Part shown: positions 38,657 to 48,242 of the stretch, piece after piece
Layout: every line of letters starts with the position of its first letter
Numbering within the stretch: the stretch's first letter is position 1
DNA from: Enoplosus armatus
Taxonomy: Eukaryota; Chordata; Actinopteri; Centrarchiformes; Enoplosidae
Direction: 5' to 3'
Length of the DNA: 64,000 bases
Assembly: GCF_043641665.1 (NCBI RefSeq)
Contig: NC_092190.1
Coordinates: 16,856,048-16,920,047 of the forward strand
Position numbers and translations under genes: made by a program
Notes under the pieces: generated by a model
Told to the model about the DNA's origin: nothing
Databases searched by the model: none
Seen by the model: the letters and a program-made list of their open reading frames with translations, nothing else

Positions 38657-41039
38657 GAATTGTTGAAATACTGTACGTGCTTAGACTTTTTCTTCTTTAG
38701 GATAGATACCTCAGAGAGTTAGCAGACTGGCAACAAGTTTAAACCTGTTTAAACCCTCATTGGGTGACAGCATTGCATAAACAACAGTTCTGTTCTTAAA
38801 AATAATGAATTCACATATCAACTGAGGAAACTGCTTTACTCCATGAACAAAGCAGAAGGCAGAGTCAGGATTGAGGGTACAGCTGTGCAGCATTGTGACC
38901 ATTTTTGTGCACGTGTGTTTGCTTACGACTAAGTTGTGTGTACATGCCTAAGTGTGTGTCTGTGTGTGTGCGTATGAGGCTGAACGTGTTTGCCCTCTCA
39001 TTACAGAGAGGATTAACCATCAGGGAGGCTGACAGTTCCCTCTGAGCCCTGAGAGCGGTAAAACAAGGCAACGTCCTCAGAGACATGTTTTATTCACCCA
39101 CGTCGGAGTTCATTTTCACCTCTCCTCTGTCAGCTGCGTGTGTCAGCTGTGTCCTGGATGGCCCTCCCACTGTTCACCTTTTATTTTTGAGTATGTTCAT
39201 CAATTCTGAACACTGACGAACACAAAGGGATGCAATTGAGGCTGAGGTAATAATGGGGCACTGGAAACAGGTACTGTTTGCCGTGTGTAAGACCATTAAC
39301 AACGGAAATATTCAAAACTGGAGTGCGAAGCCAGAGGGGAACTGTTTTATTACTTTGTAGAAAACTCACAGGCAGGAAAGTACACCAACAGGGGCTGAAT
39401 TTGAGGTATTATAATTCTTGGATATCAGCTCCCTCTGCTGGCCACTTCCTACTTCCCTGGGGGTCTAACAGGAAACGGATTAATAGTTTAGTCATTAAAA
39501 TTGCACTCTCATGCAGAGCAATTGCATTGAACATAAGAGTGGGATAGAAAATGTAATCCATAATCATCAAGTAGTTGCAAGCAATGAAAAATAAGTCAGA
39601 AATGACTCTATTCAGCTGAAAGATTGATGGTTTTGAAGGATTTGATTCTTCAAATGTTGAGTCTAAATTGGGGAATTACCTACATTCCATTCAAACCTAA
39701 TGCATGCTGTTGTTGTATTGTATGACGCAAAGATGTGACAGATTTCTTTCATTTACACTTATCTTTTCAGAGGATCATCTGAAAAATCTAATTTTCTATG
39801 TTTAATTTTTAGGGGGAAAAAAGCACAGCACAATGCAGATCGAGTACTCCCTCCATTCACTGGATCTGATTGACAGGATGATTGTAGGTTCCATTCACAG
39901 CTGCAGCTGTGGCAGCATGCATCATCTCATCTGAAAGTGTTCCCTCATCTTCTCATGTCGTGCTTTACATCTGTCAATATCACAACATCATTTGGCAGAG
40001 GGATGGAAACAATTATGAAGGAAACAACTTGTTTGAAGCTGAGCCAAGTGGAGAGTCTGAGTTCATATCTGCAAAGTAGGTGAAAATAAACAAAGATCAA
40101 CCTGAGTATGAAATAGATCCTGTTAAATTGCCCCAGTCAAAAGTCTGAATATCATCATGGTCATTCTTGGGGAACTGACACAAGGTCAGTGACACAGTGA
40201 GGGTATAGTGTACAGTAATAGTATTCAGTTTTCCTGTCCTTCCATCACTGCATAAAACAGAACAGTGGCCATAACAACCATGATGTGTGACAGTGAGCTG
40301 ACATACACATACAAAACTTAAAATGCTCCCCTTTGTTTCACATGTGCTGAGCATTAAACCCAGTGTTCATTCATCCACCCACCTGTCAAAAAAAAAGATG
40401 AAAACATCTTTTAAGTCAGTGTAGCAGCTACACACATATGTGTCTATTACCATTCACTCTATCTGCATGGGATCTACACAGATGGCTCACACACGGATAT
40501 CACGCTGACCTTCCCAGAGCTCTTATTACTGAAGCTCATATATCACTCTGACAGAATATTTAAGTTTGAACATTCATCCTTCCATAGGTAATAAATAACC
40601 GTCAACTTTTGTCACTAGCTTGTTTACAAAACTTGGGGCTACAATAGTTTACCTTTACGTCTCAAGCAGGCTGCTATTGAGAGCCTCTTGAAATGAATAA
40701 GACAGTCAGGGCTGCTAGAAATGTAAAAGTTACAAGGAGTTACGGGAAGGTCAAGGCCTCACTGCTCAACATTCCTGTGGTCATAGTCCAGGCTTGATTG
40801 TGTCTTTTAAGTAAATCTCTTTGGCAATAACTAATTTAATAGAAATTAATCTCTGAAAAGTCTGCAGAATACAAAAGCTGGAAGAAAAGTCTAAGAAGGT
40901 GGAACAACCAGGTTTCCAGTCTTAAATGAAAAATATAATGACATAATAATCATATTACACAAAGCATCCATTGTACCTACAAATTATATAAATACAGGTT
41001 AAATTACAGATTGTGTAATATATTGTATCCACTGTCAAA
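38657..41039. other. Non-coding stretch
   Basis: No gene, RNA gene or element recognised. Short TG words lie at 38950-38972. Confidence 0.6.
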
Positions 41040-41300
41040 TGTAAATCTAAGCTGTATATACTGTATTTATTAAACCACTCCTCGCACGAAACATGTATAT
41101 AGACGTTGTATGTTGTTGTCCATTAGTTGTTTTCATATCTATCTATATATCTATCTATTTCTTCACCTACTTGTATGTACAGGTACTTGATAGTTTAATG
41201 TTTGTATTTGCTTATTTTTGTTCAGCTTAACTGTACTTGTGTAGCTCAATATTGTTCTTGGACCTGTGTGTAAGTGCATTGAGGGCCACAAGAAACCAAT
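41040..41300 (+). mobile_element. Probable LINE-type 3' end fragment without tail
   Basis: GTTGTATGTTGTTGTCCATT, a (TATC)n patch, TTGCTTATTTTTGTTCAGC and GTGTAAGTGCATTGAGGGCC resemble the sequence just before the tail in the 3.5-kb fragment (GTAAGTACACTGAGAAC). The terminal AATAAAG-repeat part is missing. Confidence 0.35.
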
Positions 41301-44300
41301 ACTCGATCATTACTTACCATCATATTTGGAAATACATGTGAAAAAACAGATGGCATTTTTGTGCCACTGACAGTTGGACAGTGTTCATACAGACAGGAAA
41401 GATGGGGAGAGAAAGAGAGAAGAGGGGTATGGCATGCAACGAAGGTCCCGGCTGGAATCAAATAAGGTCCAATTTCTTTATTGATTTCTACAGTTTGATC
41501 CTATGTACTTTCAGTTCTTTCTATTACTATCACTTTAGCCCCACTAGCAACAGTGCTATCCTCCAACAGCTGTAATGCTAGTCTTTGAGGTTGGTTGTTC
41601 AGAATCAGACTCTTGGCCATTTTTAACCAAAACCTTGGGAATCAGAATCAAACATCATCTATAAGAAACTGAGAGTAAAAGTGTTGTACAGCAAAGCACC
41701 TAATGCTTTCCATTAAATATATTGATTAGTTATTGATTAATTGGACCATTTCTAACAAAATAAGAAGAATATTATTATTTCCACCGTCTACATAATTCAA
41801 CTTTCAACTTTGAAATAAGATTTACATTGTGCATATTCAAGACTCTAAATGAGTGTAGCCGTTGTATCATTGCTGGTATTCTATCTGCTACTGCTGCTGC
41901 CAGACTCTCTGTACAGTTTCTTTGTGATTTATCACTTTCTGAGGGTCCTGATATCTCTCTGTTCAGATTTTGATGGGAGTGATAAAACCAGGCAGTAAAG
42001 TAATGTCAGCTCTCTATAACCACAGCTGGTGTTAGTCACAGGAGGGCTGCTTTGATGTTGTTCAGACATTTGGAGAGAGAGAGTCTTTGGGATACCACGT
42101 TGTGACTGACAGGGCAGATAGAAGAAATACCTACAGTGCATAGTCACATGCAGACGTCACTGTGTCTCTGTCAGCCATGATCAGCGTCGTAAACTCTCAT
42201 GTGTCTCAGATGTTCACATTATCGGTTCAGTCGGACGAGAGTGATGGGCTTTGTCTGGAAAGTGGGCAGAAGCACTCACAATGAATGTGTGGTTGCTGTA
42301 TTGAATGCAAGTACATGAGTTACTTCTCGTCTAATAAAAAGCCATAACTCAACAATGCATTACAGTAATCTTTCATTCTTACCTCTCCCGCATGAGAACA
42401 TCTTTGTATCCTGTTGAGACGTTTGAAAATAAAGGTAACATAGTCTATCATGCTCTTCTAATCTAAAATCTATAATCTATAATAAAACCTGTGAGAAATA
42501 TGGCTGTCTCCAGGTGCCAAGTAGATAGTAATGCCTTGTTGCCTTCAGGTCCTCACATCTGGGAACAGGTGTTCTGTGTGTGCAGAGTTGGTAGTGCAGC
42601 TAGTCAAGACACAATGGTGGTCTGAGAGTCACAGGTTAAATCTGATGTAGTGAGGAAAAGGAACAAACTCCTGATTGGCCCCAGGCTATGTGGTTTCAGA
42701 TGAACAAACTCGGAGCAGGGGGTAAACAGGATGAATCCACAGTGGAGCCTACAAACACTACAGAGGCGTTGTTGTACAGGGCAGCTCCCAGATGTGTAAC
42801 CCTTTGAAAGTGAAGCAGGGTGTTGCTGGGAAAGGAGCACTCCACTCAGCCTGCATTACAGAGGGAGAGAGAGGGAGAGAGCTGTGGGAGAAACTGGCTG
42901 ACCTGCCTGGGGCTCAGATGTCCAGAGGTCTCTGAACTGACCACTGTGCAGTCTCCCATGGCCTGGTCTTGTCAAGGACAGCTGATATAAACCCTGGAAG
43001 CTTTCACTCAGGTCTGTAGACACGCCCAGATCCCTGCTGCTAGTGTATTTAGTGTATTTCATTTTATAGATTTTCCATTTCCATTTATTCTCACTTTTCT
43101 TTAAGGTGGTGGTTCTGAATACGCCCCATATTCCTGTGTTATTACAGCTCAGCCTGTAATGCATTTGCTTGTGTCACCCTTAGGCATGATCAAGAGAAAA
43201 GAGTTTGACCTGTGCCATCATTTTCTTCATAAGATGACAAGACATTCATATAAGACATGTTTAAAATGGAAAAGCAACAAGCTGTGAGATAATTCTGAGG
43301 GATTTTGAGAGGGAGGCAGTCAATTTTGTTGTTTGATTTTGTTTTTCTTCTAATTTTGTGGAGCAGACGTGCCATGAAATATCTTCTATGGAGCAGGTAG
43401 AACCTACTGTGTAATAGATGAAAGTTAAAATTACTTCTTCTTTTCTTTCTCCTCGTTTATGTTTACAAGAACTAGAGGCTATATTCTTAAATTGGCAAGC
43501 ACTGTTCTCTTGTTTAATAAGTAATGACCTCAATGAGCTGTTTATAATGGCTCCACAACACCAACAACATTTTTTTTTCTTTCTAAGAACCTTTGGTAGT
43601 GAAATTAATGATGTGTAGTTATGTTTTACAAGTGTGACACTTGCATATGTATGTGGTAATATGCCCTTTTACAGTCTAAACATTAAGTGATAACCTATTT
43701 TTTAACTGGCAATTATCTCAGTGAACACTGGATGGCATTGTTGCTGTTCAAGAACCCTGCAATTTGCAGCAGTACTTCATTTTTCCTCACTAAGTCTGGG
43801 AGGAGGCAGGAGCTATGCTGTGCTGCATTACAATGTACTGATATTTGATTTGCACATTCAAATTTACATATTTGATGTATTTATGTCTTTGTTTCAAAAT
43901 GTCATTCTAATCAGAGTGAGACTGATATACAACACAGGAGATCAGATACAGGGAAATACTTTTTCCAGTCAGATAGCAGAAGTCATCAAACACCTCCCCC
44001 CACACATGTCACACCCGGTTCCTCTACCAGACCTGAGGGGGAGCAGTTTAAATTAGAGTTAACCAAAATAAAGCACTGCGCTGACAGGTAGTGTTTCTTC
44101 AGGTGTCACATGAGTTGTCGATTCCAGGAGAGGTGACGAATGTGACGTACAAAAAGCTGATGTTTTGGCACTTCTTAATTTGTCTGTCAGCCATTTTACT
44201 CTTTAGGTCAAGCTTAAGTTAAAATGCTTGTGTGCATTTATTTATTGTGAGCCTAGGAGTCATTTTATTTTAAAAGAAGACTATATAACCGAGGTGTGTC

Positions 44301-45057
44301 CTCTTACCATCTGCTAGAAGTTAACGGTTCTGTTTACACACTGTTCCCTACAGAAACATACAGTACTGTAGCTGGTTGGAGGCGACCCTGGAATAGCAGA
44401 CAAACCAGACTTTCCAGTCTGGTTCTGGCACACCCAGTTCACCTGTATTTTGTCCCGGACACCAGACACCACAGGTCACTGACTCACTAAAGAACGTTAC
44501 AGTCACTGCAGATGAGAGGCTAGTTTAGAGCGATTCTGCCACTAAGCGAGATCAAGTATGAAGTGACTATATCTCCTGAAATGAATTACTGATTTATTTT
44601 ATCTTTGTCATTATCACCGCAGTGAAAATTTGGTTGTTTAGTTGGTATTTTCAACTCAACATTATGTAAAAGGTGAATCAGGAGATGATTACCTGTCCAC
44701 AGGTGTGAGTCTGTTGATCAGTTATACAGGATATTCCCAGTGTCTTAGTTCATACTGCTGGTTCTCATTCAGACAGGAGCTTCCCACCCGGTTTAGAGTC
44801 ACTGCTCCCTTTTTGTGTGACATAATCATTTTAATTATAATGATACATAGGGATGCCAGAGGTTTTCATCTGAACAATGTAACAGTTCCAACATAATCAT
44901 AAAGTGATGCTCCACTCCAAAATACAAGACATCTAGAGAAATTAAATATTCCCTGAAATGTAGGACTTCAAATCTTCCATCTTATTTTTAAACAAAAATG
45001 ACTTCAATGATTCTCTGCAGTTTTGCCTCCATGACAGAAATATTTTGATCAAGGCTC
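41301..45057. other. Non-coding stretch downstream of stx19
   Basis: Contains a perfect 9-bp-stem palindrome at 44403-44424 (AACCAGACT TTCC AGTCTGGTT). No gene recognised up to the stx19 3' end. Confidence 0.55.
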
Positions 45058-45063
45058 TTTATT
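45058..45063 (-). terminator. Candidate stx19 polyadenylation signal (AATAAA)
   Basis: A minus-strand AATAAA lies about 730 bases past the stx19 stop codon. A variant ATTAAA at 45690-45695 lies much closer, about 100 bases past the stop. Either could set the 3' end, and sequence alone cannot decide. Confidence 0.3.
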
Positions 45064-45793
45064 CAAAGTGTTACTTGAATCCCTGCCTCTGTGAAACCGA
45101 ATAAAGGAATATGTTTTTCACCGAGAAATTATCACACTTTGAAATGCAAATGAGACTAATGACTAATTGTAAAACAAGTTCCTTTTTTCGTCAGCATGTG
45201 GACGAAATGAATATGTAATGGCTCAAAATCTCTCAGAAAGAGAATCTTTCTCCGCTTTGTTAAATTCTGCTTTGTGCTGAAAAGAAAAGAGAAAAAATAT
45301 AGATAAGTCTTAAAGTGCACATACTGTGTAAAAAAAATAAATGGTCATTAACCAGAGCTCCTGTGGCAGAGAGAAAGATCAGGGGCTCTTTTGAAAAAAG
45401 AAATGGCGAAATATCAGTCTTGCTGATCTAGCAGTGGCAGAGTCAGTGGTCTCCCCTTGTTTGTGACCTCTGTCAGATGACAGTGAAGGTCTCCAATAAG
45501 CAGCACTGTTGGTGAGTAGCACTCACTGAACTGTCTCTTCCAATAGCAGTCGCCTCACATCCTCTTGAAAGAAACAAGTGCCTCAAATACCAATTCTGGC
45601 CTTTCCCCTAATTGTTTTCTATGCTCTGCTGAATCTGTCTTCACACTCGCTCTGTTCAACAGCAAAAACTGCAGTACCATAACCTTCACTTTAATGGTGC
45701 TTGAATCCAATGTTGCTTACTCCCAACAGGTAAGCGAGGCTTTGGAAAGAAACCGTTACTTGGAATGAGCGTCGAGGTAAAAATGCATATGTT

Positions 45794-46030
45794 TTATAAG
45801 CAGCACCTCCAGGGAGGGCAGCAACAGCAGCACAGCTGTCGAAGAGGGTTCTTCCTCTTGTACCTGGCGGCCAACTTGAACTTCTCATTAGATGCAGCCA
45901 CAAAATCCTGTGTCCTCTCTACATTGGTCTGGATGTGTTCAATGTAAGTCCCTTGCTCCTCCGCCATCATGAAAATGTCCATGAACAGGTCTCTCAGCTC
46001 CTTCATATTGTTCTCCAGGCTCAACAACTC
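45794..46030 (-). CDS. stx19: stx19 coding exon 4 (SNARE motif and Cys tail)
   Basis: This 237-nt exon, including the TAA stop at 45794-45796, encodes ELLSLENNMKELRDLF through the cysteine-rich end. The acceptor is tccaccaacag on the minus strand. It holds the zero-layer glutamine (Q250), the basic patch RYKRKNP, and the tail LCCCCCPPWRCCL, which replaces the usual transmembrane anchor. The stop follows the tail directly. Confidence 0.96.
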   Translation of the reverse strand, partial: ELLSLENNMKELRDLFMDIFMMAEEQGTYIEHIQTNVERTQDFVAASNEKFKLAARYKRKNPLRQLCCCCCPPWRCCL

Positions 46031-47725
46031 CTGTTGGTGGAAGAGGATAATGGGATTAATACTGTAGACATGAGGAAGGGTAGTAAAGGCTCAAGATGCA
46101 ATGAAGGAACAGAGGACTAAATGATTATTCCCTCTATGCTAATAGCTTGGACACCTACATATATCTAACAAATGCATTACATTACCAAAATATTATCAAT
46201 AACTTTGTCATAGCCTTGGGTTTAGTGAGTTGCTGCCGCTATCCTCACCTTGTGCCGCTGTTCAATCTCAGATAGTTGTGACCGTGTGATTCTGGCATCA
46301 TTCAGCACGTTCTCATTGAAGACCTCCCATTTTCCTGTGGCCACCATCTCATTCACCTCCTCCTCCGTCACATCCCTTCCCGATACCTCCAGCAGCCGGA
46401 TAATGAAGTGCTTACAGCGCTCTTGCTTGGTCAGCAGACCTTCATTATACTGCAGCATTACCTGGACATAATTATAGCAAAAAAAGAGAGAATAGGAAGT
46501 AAGAGGGGGAGGGGGGAAATGAAAAATGAGAGGACATTTGAGTGCCATCTTTTTTGTGGCTTAAGCGTAATTTATGTGTGGTTCTTTGCCATTACTGGCA
46601 GTGCATAATGCATAAAATGCATTTACTGTAAAGTTAAGCATGAACAGACAGACATGATGAAACTGATCAAACAAGAAAAATGCTCACCTTGCCGGTTCTG
46701 CCACTAATTTACTAATTTACTATTTTTTTTATTTTATGCATGTATTTTTATCTATTAGTATGTTGCATTACTTAATTTTCTCTTTTCCGCCTACCAACAA
46801 TCCTTGTCATTGCCAATTATATTATCCCACATTATCCTATTAATCCCAAATGACTGTCTCTCAAGCTAAAGATAGCTTCATTCTAATGTTTCAAACCTAT
46901 TTCAAACCATGTATTAATGTAAAACACATCACTTCCTGTGCACTAAACAAGTTTCCTGTGTGATAGACTCATGTTCCCAACCTGCTGGAATTTGCGGTAC
47001 AGTGCTGCATGCTGGGAGCGTTGTATTCTTGTTGTGACGGCAGTAGGTCCCTGCTGGTCCTCAGTCCTTTGGACCTGTTTTGAAAGCGCATCTAACCGTC
47101 TGTGGAGGCTTTCAGCCTTGAGCTTGATGTCCCGGGTTATACTGCTCTCTTTCTTCATCACACTGAAACGACGCATGGTCGCCACCAGGGTCTTTTGCTG
47201 CTGGCTGAATTTAAGGACCTGTTTGTAGTTGAGATTAGACAAAATTTGTGTTCAGACTCACTTCTGACCAGCAAGTGAAAAATGTTACCAGAAACTGCAA
47301 GATCATACAGTCTTAGTCTTCAGTCGAGTTTTATAATGATGAAAATAAGAAGGTGAACAAGACAAACAAAAACACTTCAAAAGCGCTTCAAAATTATCAC
47401 AAACACCAACAGCAAAAAGAATGCAACCTTCAATAGATATAACTGCAATGCAAGGATTGTAAAGATAAATAAATACAAACTCCCTCCAAAAACAATTAAT
47501 TACCTCTATGTCCAGCACTGTAATATCATCTCGGATTTGCTGAGCCTCAGACAGGAAATTCTCAAGGATTGGCTCTTCCTCGAACACCACAGCCTGTGGC
47601 GTAATGACCCCGACCGCCACAGAGTCATCGTTATCACCCTCCACTGAAAAGGGGTTGGTATTTTCACTTGCTGCCTCGGGAAAGTCTTGGGCCCTCTGCC
47701 GCAGCTCCTCCAAGCGGTCTCTCAT
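45794..47725 (-). CDS. stx19: Syntaxin-19, four coding exons (302 aa)
   Basis: The joined product is a Qa-SNARE of the syntaxin family, which pairs with SNAP-25-type and VAMP-type partners in membrane fusion at the cell surface. Seen in the sequence: the start MRDRLEELRQR matches the MKDRLQEL-type start of the family; a helical Habc-like region spans about residues 45-175; GKWEVFNENVL (196-206) is the linker; and the SNARE motif runs from about residue 212 to 275 with the zero-layer glutamine at Q250 in EEQGTYIEHIQ. The C-terminus has no hydrophobic membrane span but has seven cysteines (291-295, 300-301), so membrane attachment by palmitoylation is likely, as in STX11 and STX19. Residue patterns such as QQQKTLVATMRRFS and KWEVFNE favour STX19 over STX11. 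Length is close to human STX19 (about 294 aa). Exons are 47725-47504, 47218-46982, 46461-46249 and 46030-45794, all joined in phase 0. The ATG has A at -3. The gene is apparently intact. Confidence 0.95.
46249..46461 (-). CDS. stx19: stx19 coding exon 3 (residues 154-224)
   Basis: This 213-nt exon encodes VMLQYNEGLLTKQERCK through SQLSEIEQRHK. It covers the last Habc helix, the linker GKWEVFNENVL and the first heptads of the SNARE motif. It is bordered by the acceptor tatgtccag and the donor gtgagg on the minus strand, phase 0 at both ends. The next intron interrupts the SNARE motif right after EQRHK. Confidence 0.95.
46982..47218 (-). CDS. stx19: stx19 coding exon 2 (residues 75-153)
   Basis: This 237-nt exon encodes VLKFSQQQKTLVATMRR through AALYRKFQQ, most of the Habc helical domain. 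It is bordered by the acceptor acaaacag and the donor gttggg on the minus strand, both phase 0. The segments QQQKTLVATMRRFS, ESSITRDIK and SQHAALYRKFQQ follow the syntaxin-19 pattern. Confidence 0.94.
47504..47725 (-). CDS. stx19: stx19 coding exon 1 (residues 1-74)
   Basis: This exon encodes the N-terminal 74 residues, from MRDRLEEL to TVLDIE. The start was chosen because the family begins Met-basic-Asp-Arg-Leu. The frame stays open upstream to the splice acceptor at 47792-47793 but contains no earlier ATG. The exon ends in GAG followed by the donor gtaatt (minus strand), a phase-0 break. The acidic, asparagine-rich stretch at residues 20-40 is the least conserved part of the protein. Confidence 0.93.
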
Positions 47726-47791
47726 TATGGAAGAGCCCTCTCCAAAGCTATTATTGTATGTAAAGTTCTTGTCAACGCTGACGAGAGAACG
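47726..47791 (-). other. stx19: stx19 5' UTR part of exon, with upstream splice acceptor
   Basis: Directly above the start exon on the minus strand lies a pyrimidine-rich tract ending tttatttttcag (the AG is at 47793-47792 of the window). The 66 bases between it and the ATG would be 5' untranslated sequence. A functional acceptor here means that transcription starts in at least one more non-coding exon at higher coordinates, which I could not place with confidence. Confidence 0.6.
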
Positions 47792-48119
47792 CTGAAAAAT
47801 AAATAACATCAAACTTTAATGATTCCCGTCGGTGAACTGGGTTGTTGCAGAAGATAACAACAATAAGTGTAAAGCGGGGGAACCAGAAAATACATTAAAG
47901 TAGAGGATAAAAAGGAATATGTCAACTCATGCTAAAGTGAATGTGGAAAGAAGGGTGTAGATGACAGTATACAGTGTGAGATGCGGTTTGGTTTCCCTTT
48001 TTTCTGTCTGCGTGAAGTTTATATGGATGGAAATGGTGAGATTGGCTTAGTTTATGATGATTTTACCATTAACAAATAAATAAATAATAATCAACTTGTT
48101 CACATTTTTCACTTGGGAA

Positions 48120-48242
48120 CAGTGTTGGGAAGTCCCTCATTACATAGTAACAGTAACGTGATTCCTTTTTTAGTGACAAGAAGTTTCAGAGACTACAATT
48201 TGAACTTATATAATTAAATTACAGTTACTAGTTCCAGTAATG
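48120..48242 (+). mobile_element. Short hAT-type remnant (CAGTGTTGGGAA end)
   Basis: CAGTGTTGGGAAGT, then CATTACATAGTAACAG and ACAGTTACTAGTTCCAG, resemble the terminal part of a fish hAT family whose ends start CAGTGTTGGG(A/G)A. No opposite end or target duplication was found, so this is a fragment. Confidence 0.45.

Noticed and set aside
42970..43030. TATA-like GATATAAACC as a promoter
   Set aside because: A single motif with no downstream gene or exon to support it.
47303..47503. Extension of stx19 exon 1 past residue 74 in the same frame
   Set aside because: A good GT donor and loss of family similarity mark the exon end; the rest is intron.
45794..47725. Assignment as syntaxin-11 rather than syntaxin-19
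   Set aside because: The cysteine tail fits both, but the N-terminus, the QQQKTLVATMRRFS segment and KWEVFNE fit syntaxin-19 better.
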